A stretch of 12,084 bases of DNA from Halanaerobiales bacterium (GCA_021736965.1 JAIPEV010000037.1:1-12084), one strand, 5' to 3'; positions 1 to 8,594 are shown, numbered from the stretch's first letter. Made by a program: numbers and translations. Notes: generated by a model not told the origin, from the sequence alone.

Positions 1-1
1 C

Positions 2-1279
2 CCAGCTGCAAGTAATTACTATGGTTGGAGTAGAGATAAATTGATTTCGATGAATACTGCAGATATAAACACAATGCCAAATAAACAGGTAAAAAGACAG
101 TTAACTATTGCAAATGATAAAAAAAGCCATAAATTTCAGTTCAAACACAAACTTTCAGATGGACAGATTAGGGATGTGGAAGTATTTACAGGTCCAATTA
201 ATCTAAGAGATGAAAGTTACCTATTTTCAATAGTCCATGATATAACTGATAGAAAGAAGGCTGAAAGTAAGATTATCAAATTAAGTTTCCATGATAAGCT
301 AACAGGTTTATATAATCGAGCCTATATGGAAGAAGAGATGAATAGAGTTGATACCAAAAGACAACTACCAATTAGTATAATAATGGGTGATTTAAATAAC
401 TTAAAACTAGTTAATGATACATACGGGCATCAAGTAGGAGATGAATTATTAATAAGAACAGCTGAGATTATTAAAAGTTCCTGTCGCAATGAAGATATAA
501 TAGCACGCTGGGGTGGAGATGAGTTTGTTATTTTATTACCTGAAACTCCTTTAGAAGATGCTGAAAAAATATGTACTAGAATAACGGACTGTGCTAGAAA
601 TCAGGATAAAAATTTATTGGTATCTATTGCTCTTGGATCAACCAGTAAAAATCAAGCAAATGAAGATATTTTTGAAATACTAAATAGAGCAGAAACTAGA
701 ATGTATAAAAATAAGATTACAAATAGGAAAAGTGCTCGGAGTAATGTTTTATCAGCATTTTTAAATACCTTAAGAGAAAAAAGTTTTGAAACCGAAAACC
801 ATGCACGACGGATGGAAAAACTCTGTTTAAAGTTGGGTAAGAAGGTTGGTTTGTCAGGAGCTGATTTAGATAGATTATCATTATTAACTTCTTTACATGA
901 TATTGGGAAAGTTACAGTACCACAAGAGATTTTAAACAAAAAAGATAAGTTAAATGAAGGAGAATGGAAGGTAATCAAAGGCCATACTGAAGCCGGTTAT
1001 CGTATTGTTTCAACTATGGATGAATTTGCTGATATAGCTGAGTATATCCTTTATCATCATGAAAGTTGGAATGGTCAGGGTTATCCTGAGGGACTTAGTG
1101 GTGAAGATATACCTCTCTTATCCCGTATCCTAAGCTTAGTAGATGCTTATGATGTAATGATCAGTGGTCGTCCATATAAAAATGCGATGAGCATTAAAGA
1201 GGTAAAAGCAGAAATAGAAAGATGTTCTGGTGGTCAGTTTGATCCAGAATTAACAAAAATATTCTTAAAAATGATATAA
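2..1279 (+). CDS. PAS-GGDEF-HD-GYP cyclic-di-GMP signalling protein (5' partial)
   Basis: Hybrid enzyme predicted to make (GGDEF) and hydrolyse (HD-GYP) cyclic-di-GMP in response to a PAS sensor. The frame is open to the left edge, and its first residues (PAASNYYGWSRDKL) read like the middle of a PAS domain, so the gene starts upstream; the in-frame TTG at 41 and ATG at 50 are not likely starts. Numbering from base 2 (425 residues visible): PAS end 1 to about 82, closing with the usual HDITDRKKAE linker; GGDEF domain from about 97, with LTGLYNR, intact GGDEF at 171-175 and an RNED inhibitory I-site (RxxD) five residues before it; HD-GYP domain from about 245, with HDIGK (HD at 299-300), HHE at 352-354 and GYP at 360-362. 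All catalytic signatures are present, so both activities are possible; which one dominates cannot be read from sequence. A terminator follows. Confidence 0.9.
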   Translation, partial: PAASNYYGWSRDKLISMNTADINTMPNKQVKRQLTIANDKKSHKFQFKHKLSDGQIRDVEVFTGPINLRDESYLFSIVHDITDRKKAESKIIKLSFHDKLTGLYNRAYMEEEMNRVDTKRQLPISIIMGDLNNLKLVNDTYGHQVGDELLIRTAEIIKSSCRNEDIIARWGGDEFVILLPETPLEDAEKICTRITDCARNQDKNLLVSIALGSTSKNQANEDIFEILNRAETRMYKNKITNRKSARSNVLSAFLNTLREKSFETENHARRMEKLCLKLGKKVGLSGADLDRLSLLTSLHDIGKVTVPQEILNKKDKLNEGEWKVIKGHTEAGYRIVSTMDEFADIAEYILYHHESWNGQGYPEGLSGEDIPLLSRILSLVDAYDVMISGRPYKNAMSIKEVKAEIERCSGGQFDPELTKIFLKMI

Positions 1280-1308
1280 ATTTATTGATATAAATTAGAT
1301 GACCGAAG

Positions 1309-1346
1309 ACAAACCTTTTGTTTCTAGGGTTTGTTTTTTCTTTTTT
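1309..1346 (+). terminator. Rho-independent terminator after the PAS-GGDEF-HD-GYP gene
   Basis: ACAAACC (1309-1315) pairs with GGTTTGT (1328-1334), extendable by a wobble pair, and is followed by a T-rich run (TTTTTCTTTTTT). It lies about 30 bases after the stop codon and separates this gene from the deacetylase-like gene. Confidence 0.75.
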
Positions 1347-1397
1347 AAAGGACAACTATAGAAAGTTAATAATCAAATGGATTAAGGGGAGGGTATA

Positions 1398-2348
1398 ATG
1401 AAAACAAAAAATATTTTTATTTTAGTAATCACTATAATAATAATATTTAGCTATAATTTATTAGCATTAAATCAAAGTAGTTTTCCAGCAATGGTAATTA
1501 TATATGATGATGGTTATATTGAGGATATTGAAAAAGCCTTACCGGTTCATCAAAAATATAATGTTCCAGCAGTTTCTGCAGTATATAGTTCAATAATAGG
1601 GAAAAATGGGTTTTTAGATCAAAAGGATCTTTTAGAACTTGAAAAAAACGGCTGGGAAATTGCCAGTCATGGTAAGTATCATACCGCTTTGATATATTTT
1701 TCTCTTTTAGAAAAGATTAATAAAGGTGATATGACAGTGAAAATTAATAATTCTTATCTAATTGAATTCAAACATGATTATTATATATTTAATTTTGATA
1801 AAAACTATGGAGAAGTAATTTCATTTAAAAAATATGTACAGAACAAAAATAAATCCTATTTTATACTAGAAAATAGAGTTAAAAATAGTTATCAAAAAAA
1901 TAATACAAATATAATGCTAACAGAAAATTCATTAAAAGAAGAAATAGTAAAATCAAAAGAGGAGTTACAAAAATTAGGACTAACAGTAAACAGTTTTGTT
2001 TATCCGTACAATGGATATACTAATTTAGCGAAAGATATAGTAAAACATAATTATAATTTTGCCAGAGGTGGCAGGGAAATTGGAGAAAAATTCCCAGAGT
2101 GTTTCATTAATTACATACCACTTTCTAAATATAGACTTAAAGGTGTATCATTTGAAACAAATCATATTAGAAAAGATCAGTTAGATATACTAATAAGTGA
2201 AACTGCAAAAAATAATGGTGTTTTAATTTTTTATGCCCATACTGCAAATATTAATTTTAATACTGATAGATTAGAATATATTATTAAATCAGCAAAAAAA
2301 TTAAATTTTAAGTTTATAACTCTAAACGAACTTATTAATTCTTTATAA
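1398..2348 (+). CDS. Polysaccharide deacetylase-like protein (NodB fold), exported or membrane-anchored
   Basis: 316 residues. Starts at ATG 1398 after a GGGGAGGG ribosome site. The N-terminus (residues 5-24, almost all hydrophobic after MKTKN) is a signal peptide or membrane anchor, so the protein acts outside the membrane. The body carries carbohydrate esterase 4 (PF01522) marks: YDDGY with the paired aspartates D37-D38 (catalytic base and metal ligand in the family), an HxxxH metal motif at H91-H95 (SHGKYH), FVYPYNG at about 200-206 (motif 3 type) and FYAHT with H281 near the C-terminus (motif 5 type). Between motifs 2 and 3 is an insertion of roughly 70 residues, rich in Lys, Tyr and Asn, that a minimal NodB domain lacks. 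Substrate (peptidoglycan, exopolysaccharide, other N-acetyl sugar polymer) cannot be told. It is transcribed alone; no clear terminator follows. Confidence 0.75.
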   Translation: MKTKNIFILVITIIIIFSYNLLALNQSSFPAMVIIYDDGYIEDIEKALPVHQKYNVPAVSAVYSSIIGKNGFLDQKDLLELEKNGWEIASHGKYHTALIYFSLLEKINKGDMTVKINNSYLIEFKHDYYIFNFDKNYGEVISFKKYVQNKNKSYFILENRVKNSYQKNNTNIMLTENSLKEEIVKSKEELQKLGLTVNSFVYPYNGYTNLAKDIVKHNYNFARGGREIGEKFPECFINYIPLSKYRLKGVSFETNHIRKDQLDILISETAKNNGVLIFYAHTANINFNTDRLEYIIKSAKKLNFKFITLNELINSL

Positions 2349-2452
2349 CTAAATAATAAATTTCCTTCTTTATCAGTTATTCTTATTGTTAATTTTTCTA
2401 TTTAGATCGTAATATTATGATTAAAACTAAAATCTATTACTTTTAGCTAAAC

Positions 2453-2481
2453 TTGACAAATCAACTAAGGTATGTTAATAT
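2453..2481 (+). promoter_or_regulatory. Sigma-70-type promoter of copA operon
   Basis: TTGACA at 2453-2458 is a perfect -35. Seventeen bases later TAATAT (2476-2481) serves as -10, preceded by TG at 2473-2474, giving an extended -10 arrangement. The predicted start is near 2488, directly before the CsoR-like palindrome. Confidence 0.65.
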
Positions 2482-2490
2482 AAATTTACA

Positions 2491-2507
2491 ATACCCTATA
2501 GGGGTAT
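2491..2507 (+). promoter_or_regulatory. CsoR-type copper operator
   Basis: ATACCCTATAGGGGTAT has perfect 6-base arms (ATACCC/GGGTAT) around a 5-base centre. It closely resembles known CsoR operators upstream of Gram-positive copA genes (TACCC...GGGGTA type). It sits between the predicted transcription start and the copA ribosome site, so a bound repressor would block transcription. Family knowledge: apo-CsoR binds, Cu+ releases it. No csoR gene lies in this window. Confidence 0.7.
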
Positions 2508-2525
2508 AAAAAAGAGGTGGAAATT

Positions 2526-4997
2526 ATGAGTAAGAAGTTAAGCTTACAAGTTGAGGGGATGCATTGTGCTGCTTGTTCACAGAAGGTCGAAAGTTCACTT
2601 AACAAAACTGAAGGAATAACTTCTGCAAATGTAAATTTAGCAACTGAAAAAGCCACTATTGTATACAATCCAGGTAAAGTTGATAAAAAAAATATAATAA
2701 AGGTTATTGAAGATAGTGGGTATCAGGTTAAAAGAAAAAATGATAAGCTTTCTTTTAAGATTGCTGGAATGAACTGTGCAAGTTGTGCTCAAACTATAGC
2801 AAAAACCCTTAAAGCAGCTGATGGTATATACTTTGTTAATATAAATATTGCAAATGATAAGGGTACAGTTAATTTTGATCCAGATATAGTTGATAAAGAA
2901 AAGATTATAAAACTTGTTGATAACTCGGGTTACCAGATTGAAAAGTTTATCGATGAGCTTGATGATAAAGAAGAAGATATAGATGACTTAAAAAAGATGA
3001 AAAAGGCTAAAAAGAAGATGATTGGTACCTGGTTATTTACAGCTCCTATTATACTATGGATGATCCCTGAAATGATTTTTGGAGTAGCTTGGCCTAATAT
3101 GACAATTTTCAACTTAGGAATGGTAATCTTAGCGATTCCCCCATTGTTTATTTATGGTCGAAATACTTATCTTTCTGCTTATAAGTCAATAACTCATGGT
3201 GGAGCAAATATGGATGTATTGATTGCAATGGGTACAGGAGCAGCCTTTATTACAGGTTTTTTTGTATTTTTTACTCCGATGGCAAATTATGCTGGAGTTG
3301 CAGCAATGATTATGGCCTTTCATTTAACTGGCCGTTTTATAGAAGAAAAAGCAAAAGGAAAGGCTTCACAAGCTATCAAAAAACTACTGGAAATGGAAGC
3401 AAAATCAGCTACAATAATTAAAGATGAAAAAGAAGTTAAAGTACCAATTAAAGAGGTGGAAACTGGGGACATAATGATTGTAAGACCAGGTGAGAAAATA
3501 CCTACAGATGGTGAAATAATTAAAGGTCAAACAACAATAGATGAATCGATGGCTACAGGAGAATCAATGCCAGTAAAAAGAACAGTTAATGATCAAGTTA
3601 TTGGTTCAACAGTTAATCAGAATGGTTTAATAAGAGTGAAGGCAACAAAGGTAGGAAAAGATACTTTTCTATCACAGGTCATAAAAATGGTTGAAGAAGC
3701 TCAAGGGACCAAAGTTCCAATTCAGGAGTTTGCAGATAGGATAACATCAATCTTTGTACCAACTGTTATTATTATTGCTGTATTAACATTTATACTGTGG
3801 TTAATTTTTCCTGAAACATTTAGGAATATAGGATTTTGGGCACAGGGTATCCTCCCCTGGGTTGATCCTACATTAGGAACACTCACCCTGGCCCTTTTTG
3901 CTACTATTGCTGTCTTAGTTATTGCTTGTCCATGTGCATTAGGACTTGCTACACCAACTGCATTAATGGTTGGTAGTGGTATGGGAGCAGAAAATGGTGT
4001 TTTAATTAGAAAAGGAGAAGCAATTCAGACTATGAAAGATATTCACACTATTGTGTTTGATAAAACAGGGACAATAACAAAAGGTAAACCGGAAGTTACT
4101 GATTTTTTAACTTATAATAATTTTAACAAAGATCAACTTCTAAAAATTACAGCAAGTGTAGAAAGTGGTTCAGAACATCCATTGGGAAAAGCAGTTGTAA
4201 ATAAAGCAAAAGAAGCTAATTTTGAGTTATTTGATATTAATAAATTTTCTTCTATAACTGGTAGGGGAGTTAAGGCAAAAATTGAACAAGATGATATATT
4301 AGTTGGTAGTCAAAAACTATTAAAAGATAATAATATAGATATTGATCAAGAGTTTAAAGATGAGATTAATAGTTTAGAGAAACAAGGCAAAACTATTATT
4401 ATAACAGCTAAAAACGATCAAATAGTGGGTTTAATAGCAGTAGCAGATACAATTAAAGAAGATTCAATTAAAGCAATAAATGAACTAAAAGAATTAGGCT
4501 TAAAAACTGCGATGATAACCGGAGATAATAAAATAACTGCTGCTGCAATAGCTGATCAGGTAGGTATTGACCATGTAGTAGCTGAAGTCTTACCAGATGG
4601 TAAGGTAGATCAGATTAAAAAACTACAGTCTAGATTTGGTATAATTGCAATGGTGGGTGATGGGATTAATGATGCACCTGCTTTAACTCAGGCAAATGTT
4701 GGTATCGCAATAGGTACTGGAACTGATATTGCAATTGAGTCTTCAGATATTACACTTATAAGAGGTGATTTATCATCTGTAGTAACTGCTGTCAAGTTAT
4801 CAAGAGCAACCTTTAGAAAGATAAAGCAGAACTTATTTTGGGCTTTTATGTATAATATAATTGCAATACCTATTGCAGTGATGGGATTACTACACCCCGT
4901 AATTGCCGAGATTGCGATGGCTTCAAGTTCAATTACAGTTGTGACAAATGCTAATCTTTTAAGAAAAGTAGATATCAAACCAAATTATAAAAAATAA
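2526..4997 (+). CDS. copA: Cu+-exporting P1B-type ATPase
   Basis: 823 residues if started at ATG 2526; the upstream in-frame GTG at 2517 lies inside the ribosome site (AGAGGTGG) and is rejected. Domains in order: two heavy-metal-associated domains with CxxC copper sites at C14-C17 (GMHCAAC) and C84-C87 (GMNCASC), the eight-helix transport core, TGES actuator motif at 344-347, CPC copper-binding motif at 468-470 in the membrane, DKTGT phosphorylation site at D512, SEHP nucleotide-binding motif at 549-552, and GDGINDAP from 711. The last two helices carry YN and MASSS, the signature of Cu+ (P1B-1) pumps rather than Zn/Cd pumps. Function: ATP-driven export of cytosolic Cu+ (and Ag+). A CsoR-type operator sits in its promoter, and a SHOCT protein gene follows 25 bases later in the same operon. 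Length and motifs are normal for the family. Confidence 0.96.
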   Translation: MSKKLSLQVEGMHCAACSQKVESSLNKTEGITSANVNLATEKATIVYNPGKVDKKNIIKVIEDSGYQVKRKNDKLSFKIAGMNCASCAQTIAKTLKAADGIYFVNINIANDKGTVNFDPDIVDKEKIIKLVDNSGYQIEKFIDELDDKEEDIDDLKKMKKAKKKMIGTWLFTAPIILWMIPEMIFGVAWPNMTIFNLGMVILAIPPLFIYGRNTYLSAYKSITHGGANMDVLIAMGTGAAFITGFFVFFTPMANYAGVAAMIMAFHLTGRFIEEKAKGKASQAIKKLLEMEAKSATIIKDEKEVKVPIKEVETGDIMIVRPGEKIPTDGEIIKGQTTIDESMATGESMPVKRTVNDQVIGSTVNQNGLIRVKATKVGKDTFLSQVIKMVEEAQGTKVPIQEFADRITSIFVPTVIIIAVLTFILWLIFPETFRNIGFWAQGILPWVDPTLGTLTLALFATIAVLVIACPCALGLATPTALMVGSGMGAENGVLIRKGEAIQTMKDIHTIVFDKTGTITKGKPEVTDFLTYNNFNKDQLLKITASVESGSEHPLGKAVVNKAKEANFELFDINKFSSITGRGVKAKIEQDDILVGSQKLLKDNNIDIDQEFKDEINSLEKQGKTIIITAKNDQIVGLIAVADTIKEDSIKAINELKELGLKTAMITGDNKITAAAIADQVGIDHVVAEVLPDGKVDQIKKLQSRFGIIAMVGDGINDAPALTQANVGIAIGTGTDIAIESSDITLIRGDLSSVVTAVKLSRATFRKIKQNLFWAFMYNIIAIPIAVMGLLHPVIAEIAMASSSITVVTNANLLRKVDIKPNYKK

Positions 4998-5022
4998 AAT
5001 TTAAAAAGAAAGGGTGAAATTT

Positions 5023-5298
5023 ATGCATCATTATGGATTTAGATTTATTGGACCAATGGGAGGAGGAGTTTTTATGATAATCTTTGCAGTACTAGTTATA
5101 GCTGGAATATTTTATCTAATTATGAAGACAAATAATAACTATAAGACAGGTGATTCAGTAAGATATAATAATAATGGTTATAAAAAAGATTTTAATCATA
5201 ATGAGAAACGATTTATAGATATAGCAAAAGAAAGATACGCTCGCGGAGAAATTGATAAAGATAAACTACAAGAAATATTAAGAGAATTACAGGGATAA
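5023..5298 (+). CDS. Small membrane SHOCT-domain protein in the copper operon
   Basis: 91 residues from ATG 5023. An in-frame GTG at 5014 overlaps the ribosome site (AAAGGGTG) and is rejected. Residues 13-34 form one hydrophobic membrane helix after a His/Gly-rich start (MHHYGF). A polar Asn/Lys/Tyr linker follows, then a C-terminal SHOCT domain at about 64-91 (FIDIAKERYARGEIDKDKL), a short helical module recognised by its 'RYARGEID.eEyeeil.eL' pattern. SHOCT proteins are small; their biochemical role is not established, and they may mediate oligomerisation. The gene lies 25 bases after copA, before a terminator, so it is co-transcribed and presumably copper-induced. The N-terminal histidines and methionines might contact copper, but this is inference. 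Confidence 0.8.
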   Translation: MHHYGFRFIGPMGGGVFMIIFAVLVIAGIFYLIMKTNNNYKTGDSVRYNNNGYKKDFNHNEKRFIDIAKERYARGEIDKDKLQEILRELQG

Positions 5299-5303
5299 AT
5301 TTT

Positions 5304-5332
5304 AAAGCCGCCTTTTATTTAGGCGGTTTTTT
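5304..5332 (+). terminator. Rho-independent terminator of the copA operon
   Basis: AAAGCCGCCT (5304-5313) pairs with AGGCGGTTTT (5321 on), with one G-T wobble, around a 7-base loop, followed by a T run. It lies 6 bases after the SHOCT stop codon. Confidence 0.9.
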
Positions 5333-5401
5333 ATATTAAAGAGGAATTTTTTAAAGATTATTGAACTTATTAATGAGTAATGAGTTTTTGGAGGTGATAT
5401 T

Positions 5402-6337
5402 ATGAGTGAAATAGTAACATTAACTTTAAATCCAGCTATCGATAAGAGTTCAGAGGTTGCTAATGTTATAGCAGAAAATAAATTATACTGTAGTGAACCT
5501 CTTTATGAACCTGGTGGTGGTGGAATTAATGTATCAAGGGCAATTCATAAATTAGGTGGTAGTTCACTATTAATTTATCTTTCAGGTGGACTCACTGGTC
5601 AGAGATTGGACCAATTACTAAAAGATGAAGACTTAAATATTGATGCAATAGATATTAATCAGCCTGTTAGAGAAAACTTAATAATATTAGAAGAGGCTAC
5701 AAATCTACAATACAGGTTTGGGATGCCGGGACCAAAGTTAAATAATCAGGAGATAAAAGATATTATAAATAGGATAAGTAATTTAAAACAGGAGGTAAAT
5801 TATTTGGTATTAAGTGGTAGTTTACCCAAAGGAGTTTCAGAAGATATCTATGCTAAACTTGTCTCAGAAGCTAAAAAAAGAAATATAAAAGTAATAGTTG
5901 ATACAAGAGGAGAACCATTAAAAGAAGTTATAAAAGAGGGAGTATTTTTAATTAAACCAAATATTGGAGAGTTTAATAGTCTAGTTGGTAAAGAAACTAA
6001 AGAAGAAGCAGAGATTATAAACCATGCAAAAAAGCTAATTAAAGATAAATGTTGTAACAATATAGTAATTTCTCTAGGAGCTGGGGGAGCATTATTTGTT
6101 AATAAAGATAGTGTTGAATTTTTTAGGCCACCAACAGTTCCAATTAAAAGTAAGGTTGGTGCAGGTGATAGTATGGTTGCAGGTATAGTGTTAAGTTTAT
6201 CAAAAGGAAGAAGTATTGAAAAATCTGTACTATATGGTTTAGCTGCAGGTTCTTCAGCGGTAATGACTCCAGGTACTGAGCTGTGTAAAAAAGAAGATAC
6301 AGAAATACTTTATAAAAAGATGATTGCTGATAGTTAA
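5402..6337 (+). CDS. pfkB: 6-phosphofructokinase II (PfkB family)
   Basis: 311 residues; ATG 5402 follows a GGAGGTGAT ribosome site. It belongs to the PfkB branch of the ribokinase superfamily: N-terminal TLTLNPAID, substrate-binding GGGGINVSRA loop (G38 on), and GAGDS at 253-257, where D256 is the catalytic base. Length (309 in E. coli Pfk-2), D256 position and local matches such as QYRFGMPG and the C-terminal GLAAGSSAVMTPGTELC all fit E. coli Pfk-2 better than 1-phosphofructokinase (FruK) or tagatose-6-phosphate kinase (LacC). Expected reaction: ATP-dependent phosphorylation of fructose-6-phosphate to fructose-1,6-bisphosphate in the cytosol. There are no PTS or sugar genes nearby, which also argues against FruK or LacC. 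It stands between two terminated units. Substrate remains an inference from similarity. Confidence 0.85.
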   Translation: MSEIVTLTLNPAIDKSSEVANVIAENKLYCSEPLYEPGGGGINVSRAIHKLGGSSLLIYLSGGLTGQRLDQLLKDEDLNIDAIDINQPVRENLIILEEATNLQYRFGMPGPKLNNQEIKDIINRISNLKQEVNYLVLSGSLPKGVSEDIYAKLVSEAKKRNIKVIVDTRGEPLKEVIKEGVFLIKPNIGEFNSLVGKETKEEAEIINHAKKLIKDKCCNNIVISLGAGGALFVNKDSVEFFRPPTVPIKSKVGAGDSMVAGIVLSLSKGRSIEKSVLYGLAAGSSAVMTPGTELCKKEDTEILYKKMIADS

Positions 6338-6344
6338 ATTGGTT

Positions 6345-6373
6345 TTGATAATCTTTAAAAACAATGGTAAACT
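6345..6373 (+). promoter_or_regulatory. Possible promoter of the PAS-GGDEF gene
   Basis: TTGATA (6345-6350, one mismatch to the -35 consensus) and TAAACT (6368-6373, four of six to the -10) are 17 bases apart in the 100 bases between pfkB and the next start. The pfkB end shows no clear terminator, so read-through from pfkB is also possible. Confidence 0.3.
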
Positions 6374-6437
6374 TATATAGATAATAAGATGTTTGTTAAA
6401 AAAATTAAATAATGTGTCTAGAATGGGGAGAATGGTT

Positions 6438-8432
6438 TTGAAAAATTTAAAGAATAGTTATCTCGACAAGATTAAAAACTGTATACAGGTTCTTAACTAT
6501 AAAGCAATCTTTAGTAATAATAATAGAAATATTATATATCTAAGTAAGAGCTGCTTTGAGCTTACTGGTTATCAACCGGAAGAAATATTAGATAATAAGG
6601 GTTATTTTGATAGCTTAGTAGAGGATAAAGACAAAGCTAAAATTGTAAATAAATTAGAGATTGCAGTTAAGAACCACAAACCCTATAGTTTGGAGTATAG
6701 GATAAGAGATAAAGATAATAAAAAGAAGCTAGTATGTGATCAAGGAATACCGATATATGAAAACAATGGGAAACTTAAGTATTTAGCTGGACAAATAATG
6801 GATATAACAGAAACCAGTCAAAAATTAGAAGAAATTTATAGAATAAATGAAATTAAAGAAAGATATGAACTTGCTATCCAAAGTGCAGTATTAGGTTTGT
6901 GGGACTGGAATATAAAGACCGATCATGTTTTATTTAATAAACAATGGGCTGATATGTTAGGTTATGAGTTAGAAGAAATCGAACCAAGAGTAGATAAATG
7001 GTATAATATGATTCATCCTGATGACAAAGAGAGGGTTAGTCAGGTATTAAAAAAACATTTAAGAGGAGAAATAAGCATATATCAGATCGATCATAGGTTA
7101 AAAACAAAAAGTGGAAAATATAAATGGGTAAGAGATATTGGTAAAGTATTAAAAAGGGATAAAAATGGTGATCCAGTTAGAGCGGTTGGCATCCATATTG
7201 ATATAGATCAAGGCAAAAAAGCAGAACAGGAGATTAGGCAACAAGAAGAGAAGTTTAGAACATATATAGAACATGCCCCAATTGGGGTATTTGTGGCAAA
7301 CGATCAGGCTAAGTTTCTTGATGTAAACAAAAAAGCAGAACAAATTTCAGGTTATTCAGAAGAAGAATTAAAAAAATTAACATTTCATGATCTTTCCGTA
7401 AGAAATGATAGAGAAATCAATATATTATTTAAAAAGTTTAAAAGAAATAAAAGGATTGAGATTAAAGGGCGCTTTAAAAAGAAAAATGGTATTAAGATTA
7501 ATGCTAAGATCAATGCTGTTGTAATAAACAATAATAAGTATCTAGGTTTTGTTGAGAATATAGATAAAGAAATAAAGATGGAAAACAGGATCAAAAGACA
7601 AAAAGCATACTTTGAACAACTTTTCAATGAATCGACAACAGGAATTGTATTATTAAATAATAAAGGTATAGTTTTAAAGGCAAATGATAAGTTTCTTGAG
7701 ATATTTAACTATAGTCTTAAAGAGGTTGTTGGAATAAACATAGATAATCTGATTACACCACCTCAAAAAAAGGATGAGGGCATCTACTTTACCGAAAAGG
7801 TTATTGAAGGAGAGGATGTCAAAGAAGAATCTGTAAGGATGACCAGAGATGGAAAGTTAATAGATGTTTCTGTTCATGCTTTTCCGATAAAGCTTGATGA
7901 GGGACAAATTGGGATTTATGGAATATATAATGATATTTCTGAAAGAAAAAAACAAGAACAGAAAAGGATTAAACTTACATTTCATGATCAACTTACTGAA
8001 TTATACAATAGAAGGTACTTTGAAAATGAGTTAGATAGGTTGGATACATCAAGAAAGATTCCGATAAGTATAATAATGTCAGATATGGACAATCTTAAAG
8101 AGATTAATGATACCTTTGGTCATACTGCTGGAGATCAGAAGATAAAAGATATCGGTGATATCTTACTATCAGTAATGAGAAAAGAGGATGTTGTTGCGAG
8201 AATTGGTGGAGATGAGTTCGCAATATTATTACCTAGAACAGATATTGAAAATACTAAAAATATTGTTAAAAGGATAAAAAAAGAAATAGTCAAGTATAAT
8301 AAAGTAGAAAATATAAGTGTAAGTATATCTATTGGTTTTGCAGCAAAAACAAAGAAAAATCAGAATTTAAAAGAAGTGCTTAAAGAAGCAGATCGAATTA
8401 TGTATCAAAACAAAAGAAAAAAAGAAAAGTAA
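6438..8432 (+). CDS. Four-PAS diguanylate cyclase (PAS-PAS-PAS-PAS-GGDEF)
   Basis: 664 residues from TTG 6438, chosen because GGGGAG (6425-6430) sits 7 bases upstream; ATG 6432 is too close to that site, and TTG 6393, GTG 6414 and ATG 6423 lack a good one, so the start is uncertain. Four PAS sensors follow in tandem: about 16-125, 141-262 (PAS_3 type, with WDWN and HPDD), 270-380 and 390-500, then a GGDEF domain from about 512 with LTELYNRR, intact GGDEF at 590-594 and an RKED I-site (RxxD) five residues before it. Predicted to make cyclic-di-GMP with product inhibition. There is no signal peptide or membrane helix, so it should be cytosolic. No EAL or HD-GYP domain is present, unlike the related gene at the left edge. 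The PAS ligands cannot be read from sequence. Confidence 0.88.
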   Translation: MKNLKNSYLDKIKNCIQVLNYKAIFSNNNRNIIYLSKSCFELTGYQPEEILDNKGYFDSLVEDKDKAKIVNKLEIAVKNHKPYSLEYRIRDKDNKKKLVCDQGIPIYENNGKLKYLAGQIMDITETSQKLEEIYRINEIKERYELAIQSAVLGLWDWNIKTDHVLFNKQWADMLGYELEEIEPRVDKWYNMIHPDDKERVSQVLKKHLRGEISIYQIDHRLKTKSGKYKWVRDIGKVLKRDKNGDPVRAVGIHIDIDQGKKAEQEIRQQEEKFRTYIEHAPIGVFVANDQAKFLDVNKKAEQISGYSEEELKKLTFHDLSVRNDREINILFKKFKRNKRIEIKGRFKKKNGIKINAKINAVVINNNKYLGFVENIDKEIKMENRIKRQKAYFEQLFNESTTGIVLLNNKGIVLKANDKFLEIFNYSLKEVVGINIDNLITPPQKKDEGIYFTEKVIEGEDVKEESVRMTRDGKLIDVSVHAFPIKLDEGQIGIYGIYNDISERKKQEQKRIKLTFHDQLTELYNRRYFENELDRLDTSRKIPISIIMSDMDNLKEINDTFGHTAGDQKIKDIGDILLSVMRKEDVVARIGGDEFAILLPRTDIENTKNIVKRIKKEIVKYNKVENISVSISIGFAAKTKKNQNLKEVLKEADRIMYQNKRKKEK

Positions 8433-8461
8433 TAATATTTCACAAAAGAAAAGTTATGATG

Positions 8462-8484
8462 ACTCCCTTTGGGGAGTTTTTTTA
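8462..8484 (+). terminator. Rho-independent terminator of the PAS-GGDEF gene
   Basis: ACTCCC (8462-8467), loop TTTG, GGGAGT (8472-8477), then a T run. It isolates the diguanylate cyclase from the small-peptide unit downstream. Confidence 0.9.
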
Positions 8485-8594
8485 TTTATCTCTTTAAAAT
8501 ATAGATTATATAACTAATAAAATTAATAAAAAAGTTAAGAATATTAATAATATTTTCTAAATATAAAGTAAAATTTAATAAAATGATCTATTTG

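Noticed and set aside
41..1279. Complete gene starting at TTG 41 or ATG 50
   Set aside because: The open frame continues to the window edge and its upstream residues match a PAS domain, so the gene is truncated by the window.
1280..1397. Cyclic-di-GMP riboswitch ahead of the deacetylase gene
   Set aside because: No GEMM-type conserved core seen; the structure present is a simple terminator hairpin.
5402..6337. 1-phosphofructokinase (fruK) or tagatose-6-phosphate kinase (lacC)
   Set aside because: The C-terminal and QYRFxMPG stretches resemble E. coli Pfk-2 more closely, and no fructose or lactose PTS genes are nearby.
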